From: Lutibacter sp.
Lineage (GTDB): Bacteria; Bacteroidota; Bacteroidia; Flavobacteriales; Flavobacteriaceae
Length of the DNA stretch: 15,680 bases
Assembly (NCBI RefSeq): GCF_021647475.1
Contig: NZ_JAKIUR010000059.1
Coordinates: forward strand, 1 to 15,680
Direction of reading: 5' to 3'
In this document: positions 1 to 6,990 of the stretch, one piece after another
Layout of the letters: each line of letters starts with the position of its first letter
Numbering within the stretch: the first letter of the stretch is position 1
Notes under the pieces: generated by a model
Database searches by the model: none
Seen by the model: only the letters and a program-made list of their open reading frames with translations
Told to the model about the DNA's origin: nothing
Made by a program: the position numbers and the translations under genes

Positions 1-116
1 GCGACCAAAGGAGCGTTATTCTATTTCAATAATGCCACATTTTAAAATCAAATTTAAACTCGTATATTTGAGTAATGTTTAACTAAAAAGAATAAACGCT
101 TTGTTGCGTTAGAACC

Positions 117-737
117 TTGAATCCAAGTCAGAATATTCTTTTCATTCACTCACACAACAAGCAGACTCTTAAAGATGTGGTTCAACTCCTTACAGACTCT
201 AAAATACCTGTCGCTGCCATTGCGGACATTGATTTATTAAATGATGAAACAAATTTTAAAAATTTGTATGAAGCATTGACTACTCAAAAAGTAAGTAAAG
301 CACTTTTAAAGACTAGGGCAGCAATTGACAAGTCTGTTAAAAATCAAAATGACACATCTATTTTAAATTCAATCAAATCAAATGTTGAAGAATTTTTGGA
401 ACAACTAAATAATTCAGAGCATACTCTAGATGGTGCTAAAGGTGCTTTAAATAGAATCAGGAAAGAAGCAACTAAATGGGCTACTCAAAAGGAGAAAGGT
501 GTTAGTGGTTTTGATACTGAATATCAGAAAAAGGTTAATAGATTCATAGGAACTTTGAAATCTAAAAAGTTGTTTATAGTTCCTGTTGGTGAACTTGAAA
601 AATGGATTCCTTTGGGAGTAAAAAAAAATAAATGGGTCATCCCTGCTTTAAATAAAATATATGAAGGTAAAACACCTGATAATCTAAAACATTTCATCAA
701 ATCTATATTAGTTAAAATGGGAGAAAACGTCTCCTAA
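117..737 (+). CDS. TOPRIM-like C-terminal fragment of an OLD-type nuclease (possible pseudogene)
   Basis: The 206-residue product looks like only the nuclease end of an overcoming-lysogenization-defect (OLD) type protein. Residues 33-43 (VAAIADIDLLN) carry the D-x-D signature expected of a TOPRIM metal site (D37, D39). Residues 151-164 (KLFIVPVGELEKWI) match the strand plus G-E-x-E motif that closes such domains. In OLD proteins an N-terminal ABC-type ATPase precedes this part; none is seen here. An in-frame stop lies at 93-95, so at most seven more codons could be added, and the only nearby start is TTG at 117. I infer a truncated remnant or a stand-alone TOPRIM protein, probably of former defence or mobile origin. 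The TOPRIM assignment rests on motif reading only. Confidence 0.5.
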   Translation: MNPSQNILFIHSHNKQTLKDVVQLLTDSKIPVAAIADIDLLNDETNFKNLYEALTTQKVSKALLKTRAAIDKSVKNQNDTSILNSIKSNVEEFLEQLNNSEHTLDGAKGALNRIRKEATKWATQKEKGVSGFDTEYQKKVNRFIGTLKSKKLFIVPVGELEKWIPLGVKKNKWVIPALNKIYEGKTPDNLKHFIKSILVKMGENVS

Positions 738-739
738 GC

Positions 740-793
740 TGTATATAGCAAATAGGGCGTTTAGTGATTTGAGAAAATTTAGTGCTATATACA
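740..793. repeat. 11-bp inverted repeat around a short spacer
   Basis: TGTATATAGCA at 740-750 is exactly the reverse complement of TGCTATATACA at 783-793. The spacer is 32 bases. A near-copy of the right arm, TGCCATATAC, recurs at 904-913. The arrangement starts directly after the stop codon of the TOPRIM-like gene, so it may mark the edge of an inserted cassette or a mobile repeat. Confidence 0.5.
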
Positions 794-799
794 AACACC

Positions 800-822
800 G
801 CCAAATCGTTGATTTGGCTTTT
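800..822 (+). terminator. Putative intrinsic terminator
   Basis: GCCAAATC (800-807) pairs perfectly with GATTTGGC (811-818) across a GTT loop and is followed by TTTT. It is suitably placed about 60 bases after the TOPRIM-like gene. The T run is short, so efficiency is uncertain. Confidence 0.5.
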
Positions 823-847
823 AAGGATGAATAAATTAAAAACAAAA

Positions 848-915
848 TACAACGTTTTGGCTCAGTGCAAATTTGAAAGTACAGTGCTTTCTACTGCGCT
901 ACTTGCCATATACTA
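848..915. repeat. Imperfect hairpin-forming intergenic element
   Basis: Two nested imperfect arms can be drawn: GGCTCAGTGCA near the left against TGCGCTACTTGCC near the right, and inside them AAGTA-CAGTG against TACTG-CGC-TACTT with a 3-base bulge. On the minus strand the hairpin is followed by a T-rich run, so it could also end the minus-strand operon whose last gene stops at 921. It resembles the structured intergenic repeats often seen beside accessory genes in flavobacteria; that resemblance is from memory, not from a search. Confidence 0.35.
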
Positions 916-920
916 AACAT

Positions 921-1118
921 TCAATATTTATTAGAAAACAACTTCCTCAATAAACAAGACACAAAAAAACTAACTACAGCTCCAATAACAGCCATAACAA
1001 TAGTAAAAAACACATCATCTAGGCTAATATTTAAAACTGTAGATAGCAACGTACCCCCAACTATTCCAGATCTAAGTTGTAAATCATTGTTCATTTTTGT
1101 TAGGCTCTTTTTTATCAT
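921..1118 (-). CDS. Small single-span membrane protein, holin-like
   Basis: This 65-residue product has one clear membrane segment, about residues 35-57 (FFTIVMAVIGAVVSFFVSCLL), followed by a short basic tail (RKLFSNKY). The N-terminal part is polar, with a GIVGGTLLSTVLNIS stretch that may be a weaker second helix. It is the last gene of a four-gene minus-strand operon. Its ATG shares one base with the TGA of the gene before it, which suggests translational coupling; an internal ATG at codon 9 is an alternative start. Size, topology and a DUF5675-like neighbour suggest a holin-like phage role. That is inference only, as no family motif proves it. Confidence 0.6.
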   Translation of the reverse strand: MIKKSLTKMNNDLQLRSGIVGGTLLSTVLNISLDDVFFTIVMAVIGAVVSFFVSCLLRKLFSNKY

Positions 1119-1312
1119 CAGTTACCACTGCCTGACTTACAGCAGTTGCAACGGTTCCTGCAACGGTCATATAATACAGTAACAACAATGGCAGGTAAAG
1201 AAATTGGAGCTGCAATAATAACCCCTCCAGCAGCTGCTAAGGCAATACCAATATTCCGTAATGTTCTAAAAAATTTGGGTGTTTTTTTTGTATATCGTTC
1301 TGTAAGTTTCAT
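1118..1312 (-). CDS. Small membrane protein with cysteine-rich tail
   Basis: The 64-residue product starts with a basic, amphipathic segment (residues 1-19, TPKFFRTLRNIG). A hydrophobic stretch rich in Ala, Gly and Ile follows, about residues 21-47, long enough for one membrane helix or a tight hairpin. The tail, CRNRCNCCKSGSGN, has four cysteines within eight residues. The N-terminal KTPKFFRTLRNIG part feels like a recurring flavobacterial small-protein family, but I cannot name it. It lies two bases downstream of the DUF5675-like gene and overlaps the next small membrane gene by one base, so the genes are surely co-translated. The cysteine cluster is unexpected in a holin and could bind metal or form disulfides. 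Confidence 0.6.
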   Translation of the reverse strand: MKLTERYTKKTPKFFRTLRNIGIALAAAGGVIIAAPISLPAIVVTVLYDRCRNRCNCCKSGSGN

Positions 1313-1314
1313 AA

Positions 1315-1710
1315 TTAAGATTTAATGATTAGTGTAATGTTTTCTTTCCTTTCAAATGCCTGATAGCAAAGGGATATGAGTTTCTGAAATACTGTTCTTG
1401 AGTTTAATCCTTTTCCAATTCCTGTAAGTGAACTTACAGGTGCCAAACAACCGCCTAATTCTTTTTTGGCATTATTTGCAGGGTGAATCAATATCAAACT
1501 TCTTCCAGATACATTTTCAAGTACTAAATGATGCTTAAATTTTTTTGAAAATCGTGATTTTAATTTATAGACACCTTCCGGAATACAGGAGATATTTCTT
1601 TGGTTGTTTAACCAGGGCAATTCAATAACAAAACCAAAAAACCGACCTTTATAAAAAAGGGCACTATTCGTACCCTCTTTATAATAGGACCTTTGCAATT
1701 CAAATTCCAT
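1315..1710 (-). CDS. DUF5675-like protein, phage-associated
   Basis: The 131-residue product matches what I recall of the DUF5675 family, found in phages and prophage-like clusters of Bacteroidota. It has an N-terminal strand region (MEFELQRSYY), the block CIPEGVYKLKSRFS (residues 42-55), and the core SLILIHPANNAKKELGGCLA (71-90), with H76 and C88 as the most likely conserved polar residues. The His followed by a Gly-Cys recalls the YkuD L,D-transpeptidase signature, so a wall-acting enzyme is conceivable, but this is inference. No signal peptide is visible. The ATG shares one base with the TAA of the upstream 251-residue gene, so the two are coupled. Two small membrane genes follow at once, a lysin-plus-holin style layout. 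Confidence 0.65.
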   Translation of the reverse strand: MEFELQRSYYKEGTNSALFYKGRFFGFVIELPWLNNQRNISCIPEGVYKLKSRFSKKFKHHLVLENVSGRSLILIHPANNAKKELGGCLAPVSSLTGIGKGLNSRTVFQKLISLCYQAFERKENITLIIKS

Positions 1711-2465
1711 TAAACAGTGTCAACTTTCACAGCGGACAAAGCATTGTAAGAACCGTTTTTCAATGGATACATAGCGCCATTTACTTCCTGATAAAATTCA
1801 ATCCCCAAAACCTGAATCACAGGAAGTGTTGAATTTGCAGTTACAGTTGCCGTTAAATCAATGGCAGCAGTCATCGCACTATCATACGGTAAAATTGCAG
1901 TTTCATCATTTTCAAAAGTAGAAGTTTCCCCTGCAAAATCTACTTCTGTAGCGCCAGTTACTACTTTAAAATGAGTTGTTCCTGCTGGAGCAGCAACACG
2001 CACCGTTGGTGCAAACGGAGCAATACTAACAGTTGCATCACCAGTAACACGGTCAAAAGCATTAACTACAGGAGCAAATAATGTAGCCCCTAACTTTCCG
2101 TTGATGTTGAATTCAAATCCTTGTAAAAGGCTCATATTTCCATCCTGAATAGTTCGTAAACCACGATCATTAGTTGTATCAGTTTTCACAACTTTTAATA
2201 AATCCGTAGTTAATCTACTTACCACTCTTTTATCTTTTGCATTTTGCAAAAGAATACGAATCGCATTTCTTACTATCTTTCCACCTTTTCCAGCTCTACC
2301 AAATTCAGAGCCATTTTCTCGCGTTCTTTGAAACGCTGGGTCATTTGCAATTCTTGAAGCATCTACGCCCCCTTTTTCACGAGCAAGATCTCCATCACTT
2401 GTTTTGTAAAAGGTAATACCTCCAATAGTACCTTTTAATTTAATTATACCGGTCTGTCTAGCCAT
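1710..2465 (-). CDS. Conserved flavobacterial phage-like protein of unknown function, beta-rich C-terminus
   Basis: This 251-residue product leads the minus-strand operon. Residues 1-110 are basic and mostly helical, starting MARQTGIIKLKGTIGGITFY and continuing with a charged, Arg-rich stretch. Residues 130-250 are poor in charge and rich in Val, Thr and Ala, alternating as in an immunoglobulin-like or other beta sandwich. There is no signal peptide or membrane segment, so it is cytoplasmic or assembles into a particle. I recognise the N-terminal block as recurring in Bacteroidota genomes but know no assigned function. A structural or nucleoid-type virion protein is one guess, given the DUF5675-like and holin-like genes behind it. 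Base composition is visibly less AT-rich than in the respiratory locus, which fits a different origin. Confidence 0.6.
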   Translation of the reverse strand: MARQTGIIKLKGTIGGITFYKTSDGDLAREKGGVDASRIANDPAFQRTRENGSEFGRAGKGGKIVRNAIRILLQNAKDKRVVSRLTTDLLKVVKTDTTNDRGLRTIQDGNMSLLQGFEFNINGKLGATLFAPVVNAFDRVTGDATVSIAPFAPTVRVAAPAGTTHFKVVTGATEVDFAGETSTFENDETAILPYDSAMTAAIDLTATVTANSTLPVIQVLGIEFYQEVNGAMYPLKNGSYNALSAVKVDTV

Positions 2466-2520
2466 ACTATATAAAATTTTTAATTCTCAACAAATGAAAG
2501 TATCTTTATATAGGAATTCA

Positions 2521-2550
2521 AAAACCTAGAACCATCTCTTCCGAAAACAA
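2521..2550 (-). promoter_or_regulatory. Putative Bacteroidota-type promoter for the minus-strand operon
   Basis: On the minus strand, TTG (complement of 2548-2550) is followed after 19 bases by TAGGTTTT (complement of 2521-2528). This fits the TTG / TAnnTTTG arrangement with one mismatch. Transcription would begin about 50 bases before the ATG at 2465. Confidence 0.4.
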
Positions 2551-2621
2551 TGTTTTATACCGAATAAAGACATATAGTAGAGGTTAAGATGAAGCTAGGA
2601 TAAAGTATAGATAGAGTATAA

Positions 2622-2819
2622 ATGAAAATTATTAGAGCTTGCATATACCCAAAAGACATTCAATGCATCACTGGAAGAAGTGAACGCTATGGACGAAAGC
2701 TTTTACGAGAAATAAAAGTACACTTTGGAAAAGAGCAACATCAGTTTGTTACAATTAAAGAATTTTCTGAATACTCTGGTATTGAAGTAGATATCATAAA
2801 TCAATACATTTCGGATTAA
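2622..2819 (+). CDS. Small putative DNA-binding protein
   Basis: The 65-residue product has the look of a compact helical DNA-binding protein. The segment at residues 10-31 (PKDIQCITGRSERYGRKLLREI) resembles a helix-turn-helix with a basic recognition helix. The region at 43-61 (VTIKEFSEYSGIEVDIINQ) resembles a second helical pair as in excisionase or MerR-like folds. I recall similar small proteins in flavobacterial genomes but know no assigned function. It is divergent from the phage-like operon across a 156-base gap, the usual position of a regulator of that operon. The gap upstream contains no clear TAnnTTTG box on this strand. Confidence 0.55.
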   Translation: MKIIRACIYPKDIQCITGRSERYGRKLLREIKVHFGKEQHQFVTIKEFSEYSGIEVDIINQYISD

Positions 2820-2876
2820 ATAAAAAGGGACTAATTAGGGGTCAGTTGAAAGAATGATTTCTGTAGATACTATGAA

Positions 2877-2963
2877 TAAAGGGTTTCCGAGATAGGAGAG
2901 GGAGCCATCTTCTCCACAGTAGCACTTGCAACCCTTTAAAGAAATTTAGAGGGTTTTGTTTTT
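2877..2963 (+). ncRNA. Candidate structured RNA or riboswitch-like leader
   Basis: TAAAGGGTT (2877-2885) pairs perfectly with AACCCTTTA (2930-2938), enclosing an inner hairpin GGAGAG (2895-2900) / TTCTCC (2910-2915). The right arm can instead form the terminator at 2930-2963, so the two folds exclude each other, as in transcriptional riboswitches. A weak promoter (TTG 2846-2848, 19-base gap, TACTATG 2868-2874) would start RNA close to the left arm. I do not recognise a known RNA class. It may be a free small RNA, because a separate promoter box follows at 3033. Confidence 0.5.
2930..2963 (+). terminator. Strong intrinsic terminator
   Basis: AACCCTTTAAA (2930-2940) pairs with TTTAGAGGGTT (2945-2955) over 11 positions with one G-U pair, closed by a GAAA tetraloop and followed by TTGTTTTT. 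This is the best-formed terminator in the window. Its left arm doubles as the right arm of the alternative stem at 2877-2938. Confidence 0.75.
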
Positions 2964-3032
2964 AAATACTAGCAAGTTTAGTTCAGTATGGTGAAACTAA
3001 TTTATATCATATTTAATTCCGTGTAAATCAAT

Positions 3033-3040
3033 TATTTTTG
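3033..3040 (+). promoter_or_regulatory. Putative -7 promoter box for the sensor operon
   Basis: TATTTTTG matches the Bacteroidota consensus TAnnTTTG exactly. It lies 27 bases before the start codon at 3067, which leaves a leader of about 20 bases. No good -33 TTTG is visible upstream, so the promoter may be weak or activated. Confidence 0.45.
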
Positions 3041-3066
3041 TAAATTATCATAAAACTATATAGAAG

Positions 3067-4020
3067 ATGAACACGAGTTGTAATTTAAATAGCCTTTGGT
3101 TTTTAAAGAAATTAGCAATCATATTTACTTTTTTATTGCTTTTTACTAGTTGCTATTTTAATAAAAAGGCTGATAATACCGTTTTAAATATTTCAATAAC
3201 TTCAAAAGGTGATTCAATATATGAAATACAGCAAAAACACAATAAACCTACTTTAAGAGTTATTGTTTCATCTATGATTTCTCCAAAGGAAACACGGATT
3301 TATTATCAAGACTTATTTACATATATGTCTAAAAATTTGAATTATAATATTGAGTTTTTACAACGAAAAACCTATAAAGAAGTAAATGACTTGTTGATTG
3401 ATAATAAAGTAGATTTGGCAATTATTTGTTCAGGTGCATATATTAATAAATCTGCAAAAAATAAAATAGAAATATTAGTTGTTCCTGTAGTTGACGGCAA
3501 ACCTTTTTATCAAAGCTTCATAATAGTGAATAAAGATTCTAAAATTAATAAATTCACTGAATTAAAAAATAAAAAATTCGCTTATACAGACCCTATTTCA
3601 AATACGGGTACACTTTATGCAAAATGGCTTGTTGAAAGTTTAGGAGAAAATGTTGACCATTATTTTTCAAATACAATATATACATATGCTCACGATATAT
3701 CTATGCAATTAGTGGCTAAAGGCATTGTAGATGGTGCTAGCATCGATGGTTTAATTTTTAACTACATTAAAAAACATGATCCAGAAAGAGTAAAAAATTT
3801 AAAAATTATTAAAAAATCAGAATTATTTGGCATTCCTCCTGTTGTTGTTCCTTGTAACTTAGATGCTAAATTAAAGAATGAATTACAAAATTTATTTCTT
3901 AATATTCATAAAGATTCTTTAGGGGAAACTATCTTAAGTAAAATTTCAATAGATAAATTTATAAAGGGAAGAGATATTGATTACAATAATATAAGAGCTA
4001 TGAATAGTCAAATAAAATAA
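3067..4020 (+). CDS. PhnD-like periplasmic substrate-binding lipoprotein
   Basis: The 317-residue product begins with a type II signal peptide: basic KK, a hydrophobic core, and the lipobox LFTSC with the acylated Cys at position 29. The mature part has the pattern of phosphate/phosphonate-type (PhnD, PF12974-like) binding proteins: a first strand LRVIVSS, then YMSKNLNYNIEFLQ, then VDLAIICSGAYI, and later KFAYTDPISNTGTLYAKWL, the usual ligand-gripping S/T-rich loop. No transporter permease or ATPase is nearby. Instead a histidine kinase starts nine bases downstream and a response regulator follows. I infer a ligand receptor for that kinase. The tetrathionate sensor TtrS carries a PhnD-like domain fused to the kinase; here it would be a separate lipoprotein, comparable to HptA with HptSR. 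Confidence 0.8.
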   Translation: MNTSCNLNSLWFLKKLAIIFTFLLLFTSCYFNKKADNTVLNISITSKGDSIYEIQQKHNKPTLRVIVSSMISPKETRIYYQDLFTYMSKNLNYNIEFLQRKTYKEVNDLLIDNKVDLAIICSGAYINKSAKNKIEILVVPVVDGKPFYQSFIIVNKDSKINKFTELKNKKFAYTDPISNTGTLYAKWLVESLGENVDHYFSNTIYTYAHDISMQLVAKGIVDGASIDGLIFNYIKKHDPERVKNLKIIKKSELFGIPPVVVPCNLDAKLKNELQNLFLNIHKDSLGETILSKISIDKFIKGRDIDYNNIRAMNSQIK

Positions 4021-4029
4021 ATTGTATAG

Positions 4030-5523
4030 ATGTTTAATAAATTTTTCTCATTACGTCTATTTTGGAAATTTACTATAGCAATTGTTCTTGTTGTAACCTT
4101 ATTTGGTTCAGCTAATTTATATTTTTTAAGTTACTCCATAAATGATTTATTTGAAAAAGAACTTTCTAATAACGGACTTATTTCTGCAAAAACACTCGCA
4201 GATAGATCTATAGAACCAATTTTATATAATGATTTAGCTTCTCTAAATAAATTAGTTTCTGAAGTTAAAAGAAATAATAAAAATATAGCTTATGTTTTTA
4301 TTTTAGATGCTAATAATAATGTAATGGCACATACATTTTCTAAAGAAGTACCATTAAATCTAATTAATATCAACAAAAACAATCAAATTCAAACTATTAA
4401 TTTAGAATATAAAGAGGGTATCACAACGTTAATTAGAGATATTTCTGCACCTATAATAGATAGTAGTGTAGGACAAGTTAGAATGGGTTTTTATGAAGAT
4501 CAATATTTAAGAACGCTGAATCTTGCTAAAAGCTTCTTTTTAGGATTAGTAGTCCTGTTTTTAATTGTTGGTATAATTGGGGCATTTATTTTTTCATATA
4601 TAATTACAAAACCTATAAATTTATTAAGTAATACTGCTAAAAAACTTGACTTAAATCAGTTTAAAATTAATGCATTTAATGATGATAAAAAAGAGATTAT
4701 ATTATCTTGGCAAAATCCGTTTGGTGTTCATGATGAAATAGATGATTTGTTTGAAACATTTAATGGAATGATAAAACGCTTAGAAAAAACCTATACAGAA
4801 CTTCAAAATGCCCAAGAAAGTTTAATGCAATCAGAAAAAATTGCGGCTATTGGAACACTCTCAGCGGGTATAGCTCATGAAATTAATAATCCTATTGCAG
4901 GTATTCAAAATTGTTTAAAACGAATTTCAGAAAACCCGAACAATATAAAACAAAACATATCGTATATTGAATTGATGGATGAAGCCATTCAAAAAATTAA
5001 AAATGTAGTACAGGGGCTTCTTAATTTTAGCAGAAAGCAAGACTTAATTTTTACAGAGGTTGATGTTAAAAAAGTTATTGAGAACACACTTCTTTTAATA
5101 GCATATCAGTTAGAAAAGTCAAGAATTACTATTATAAAAGATTATCCTAAAAAAATACCAAGTATAAAAGGAAGTTTTAATCACTTAGAGCAAGTTTTTT
5201 TAAATCTAATAATCAATGCTATTGATGCAATAAATGAAAAAAAATTAATAAATGAAAATTACAATGGAGAACTTGATATTTGTATTTTTACAACGAAAGA
5301 TTATTTAGGAATAAAAATAAAAGATAATGGTATTGGTATTCCAGATGATAAATTAAAACAAATCTTTGATCCATTTTATACACTTAAGAAAATAAAACAA
5401 GGAACAGGATTAGGTTTGGCTGTAAGTTTGAATATCTTACAACAACATCACGGAAAAATAGAAGTAAAAAATAATGTTGCTGGAGGAATAACCTTTAGCA
5501 TATATTTACCTTTAAATAAGTAA
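4030..5523 (+). CDS. Membrane-bound sensor histidine kinase (NtrB-like core)
   Basis: The 497-residue product has a membrane helix at about residues 12-34 and an extracytoplasmic sensor region at 35-165. A second membrane helix lies at 168-192, followed by a HAMP-like linker to about 256. The dimerisation region holds the phospho-acceptor His283 in AGIAHEINNP. The ATP-binding domain shows the N box around 392-401 (NLIINAIDAI), the G1 box DNGIGI (432-437) and the G2 box GTGLGL (458-463). The core resembles kinases that pair with NtrC-type regulators. Its gene sits between the PhnD-like lipoprotein (nine bases away) and the sigma54-type regulator (six bases away). It most likely reads ligand-loaded lipoprotein across the membrane and phosphorylates that regulator. 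All key kinase residues appear present. Confidence 0.88.
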   Translation: MFNKFFSLRLFWKFTIAIVLVVTLFGSANLYFLSYSINDLFEKELSNNGLISAKTLADRSIEPILYNDLASLNKLVSEVKRNNKNIAYVFILDANNNVMAHTFSKEVPLNLININKNNQIQTINLEYKEGITTLIRDISAPIIDSSVGQVRMGFYEDQYLRTLNLAKSFFLGLVVLFLIVGIIGAFIFSYIITKPINLLSNTAKKLDLNQFKINAFNDDKKEIILSWQNPFGVHDEIDDLFETFNGMIKRLEKTYTELQNAQESLMQSEKIAAIGTLSAGIAHEINNPIAGIQNCLKRISENPNNIKQNISYIELMDEAIQKIKNVVQGLLNFSRKQDLIFTEVDVKKVIENTLLLIAYQLEKSRITIIKDYPKKIPSIKGSFNHLEQVFLNLIINAIDAINEKKLINENYNGELDICIFTTKDYLGIKIKDNGIGIPDDKLKQIFDPFYTLKKIKQGTGLGLAVSLNILQQHHGKIEVKNNVAGGITFSIYLPLNK

Positions 5524-5529
5524 TATTTT

Positions 5530-6879
5530 ATGTCAGAAAAATTGAAAATTGCAGTAGTTGATGATGAACGTATCATTAGAATAACTATTGCAGATGAACT
5601 TAGAGATAAAAATTATATAGTTAAAGAGTATGCCAATGCCCAAAGTGTACTTATTGATTATAAAGATTTTTTGCCAGATATTTTAATTACTGATATTAAA
5701 ATGCCAGGAATGGATGGTATTGAGCTTTTAAAAAAAATTAAACTGCTAAATACTAATATTACTGTTATTGTAATGTCTGCATTTGGCACTGTTGATGTTG
5801 CGGTTGATGCAATGAAATTAGGAGCTTTTGATTATTTAACAAAACCATTTAATACTGATGAAATTTTTATTTTGTTAGATAAAATAAAAGAATTTACCTC
5901 CATTAAAGAAGAAAATAAAATTCTTAGAAAAAGAATAGAAAAAAAATATGATTTTTCTCGTTTTATTGGAGATGAAAAAATAAATCGAGAGATATTTAAA
6001 CATATTCAAATAGTTGCAAACACTAATACAAGTGTTTTAATAACAGGAGAAACGGGTACAGGAAAGGAATTGCTTACCAATATTATTCACTATAACAGCA
6101 ATAGAATAAATAAACCTTTTGTAAAAGTAAGCTGTGCAATTTTATCTAAAGAAATTTTTGAAAGTGAAATGTTTGGGCACATAAAAGGTGCTTTTACTGG
6201 AGCGGAATATGATAAAATAGGAAGATTTGAATTAGCTAATGAAGGAACCATTTATTTAGATGATATAGATGATGTTCCCTTAGAGTTGCAAGTTAAATTA
6301 CTTAGGGTATTAGAAGAAAGAGAAATAGAAAAAGTAGGTAGTTCAAAATCAATTCCTATTGATGTTAGGTTAATTGCCTCAACAAAACGAGATTTATTAG
6401 AACTTGTTAAAGAAGGGAAATTTAGAGAAGATTTATACTATAGATTAAAAGTATTTCCTATTGATTTACCGCCATTGAGAGAACGTAGAAATGATATTGA
6501 ACATTTGATATATTATTATATTGACAAATTTAAAAATGATAAAATAACCATAGAAAAAGAAGTTCTAAAATATTTAATTAATTATAATTGGCCAGGTAAT
6601 ATTAGAGAATTAAAAAACCTGATAGAAAGGTTGGTATTGCTTGCTACCAATGGTATAATATCAAAAGATTTGTTACCATTAACTATAACACAGCCATCTA
6701 TTAAAAATGCTTTTTCAAATAATTTAGGTCAGCCACTTGATAAAACAGTTGCTAATTTAGAAATTTCTTTAATTTCAAATGCTTTAAACGTTACTAATAA
6801 TAATAAAACTAAAGCTGCTAAATTATTAGGACTACCCATTTCAACTTTAAGAACCAAAATGGAAAAATACGGATTATAA
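5530..6879 (+). CDS. Sigma54-dependent response regulator, NtrC family
   Basis: The 449-residue product has the classic three parts. The receiver (1-120) has acidic D11-D12, phospho-acceptor D55 in TDIKMPG, S83 and K105. The AAA+ domain (about 143-375) has Walker A GETGTGKE (173-180), the sigma54-contacting motif GAFTGA (220-225), Walker B at 241-245 and arginine-finger region FREDLYYRL. The C-terminal Fis-type helix-turn-helix is at about 423-449 (KTKAAKLLGLPISTLRTKME). Walker B reads YLDDID where most relatives have LDE-I, a conservative Glu-to-Asp change that could slow ATP hydrolysis. It is co-transcribed with the kinase. The tandem palindromes and -24/-12 promoter immediately downstream are its likely targets. 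Known TtrR is not of this family, so the output side differs from enterobacteria. Confidence 0.9.
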   Translation: MSEKLKIAVVDDERIIRITIADELRDKNYIVKEYANAQSVLIDYKDFLPDILITDIKMPGMDGIELLKKIKLLNTNITVIVMSAFGTVDVAVDAMKLGAFDYLTKPFNTDEIFILLDKIKEFTSIKEENKILRKRIEKKYDFSRFIGDEKINREIFKHIQIVANTNTSVLITGETGTGKELLTNIIHYNSNRINKPFVKVSCAILSKEIFESEMFGHIKGAFTGAEYDKIGRFELANEGTIYLDDIDDVPLELQVKLLRVLEEREIEKVGSSKSIPIDVRLIASTKRDLLELVKEGKFREDLYYRLKVFPIDLPPLRERRNDIEHLIYYYIDKFKNDKITIEKEVLKYLINYNWPGNIRELKNLIERLVLLATNGIISKDLLPLTITQPSIKNAFSNNLGQPLDKTVANLEISLISNALNVTNNNKTKAAKLLGLPISTLRTKMEKYGL

Positions 6880-6899
6880 AAATCCATTTTATGTAACTT

Positions 6900-6940
6900 A
6901 AGTAACGGAATCCCGCTAAAGTAACGGAATTCCGTTACTT
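6900..6940 (+). promoter_or_regulatory. Tandem palindromic upstream activating sites, doubling as a possible terminator
   Basis: AGTAACGGAATTCCGTTACT at 6920-6939 is a perfect palindrome, extended by one further base pair on each side. A partly degenerate copy, AGTAACGGAATCCCGCTAAA, lies directly before it at 6901-6920. Centres are 19 bases apart, about two helical turns on one face. The pair sits about 120-140 bases upstream of the start predicted from the sigma54 promoter at 7025-7038, the usual position for NtrC-type activators. The perfect palindrome is followed by TTTTTGTTTTTG, so its transcript could also terminate the regulator operon. Confidence 0.65.
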
Positions 6941-6990
6941 TTTTGTTTTTGTTTTTAATTTTTCGAAATCTTGGATGGCTGATTATCAGT

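Noticed and set aside
1..116. End of an upstream gene in the first 82 bases
   Set aside because: Short open stretches end at 45 and 82, but neither shows a recognisable protein motif, so no feature is called.
77..118. Integron-type attC site before the TOPRIM-like gene (GTTTAAC ... GCGTTAGAAC)
   Set aside because: The core-like ends are only about 39 bases apart, shorter than usual sites, the last base of the right core deviates, and no integrase or second clear site is seen.
2881..2935. Assignment of the structured RNA to glycine, TPP, cobalamin or molybdenum-cofactor riboswitches
   Set aside because: The conserved core bases I remember for those classes are not present in the right order.
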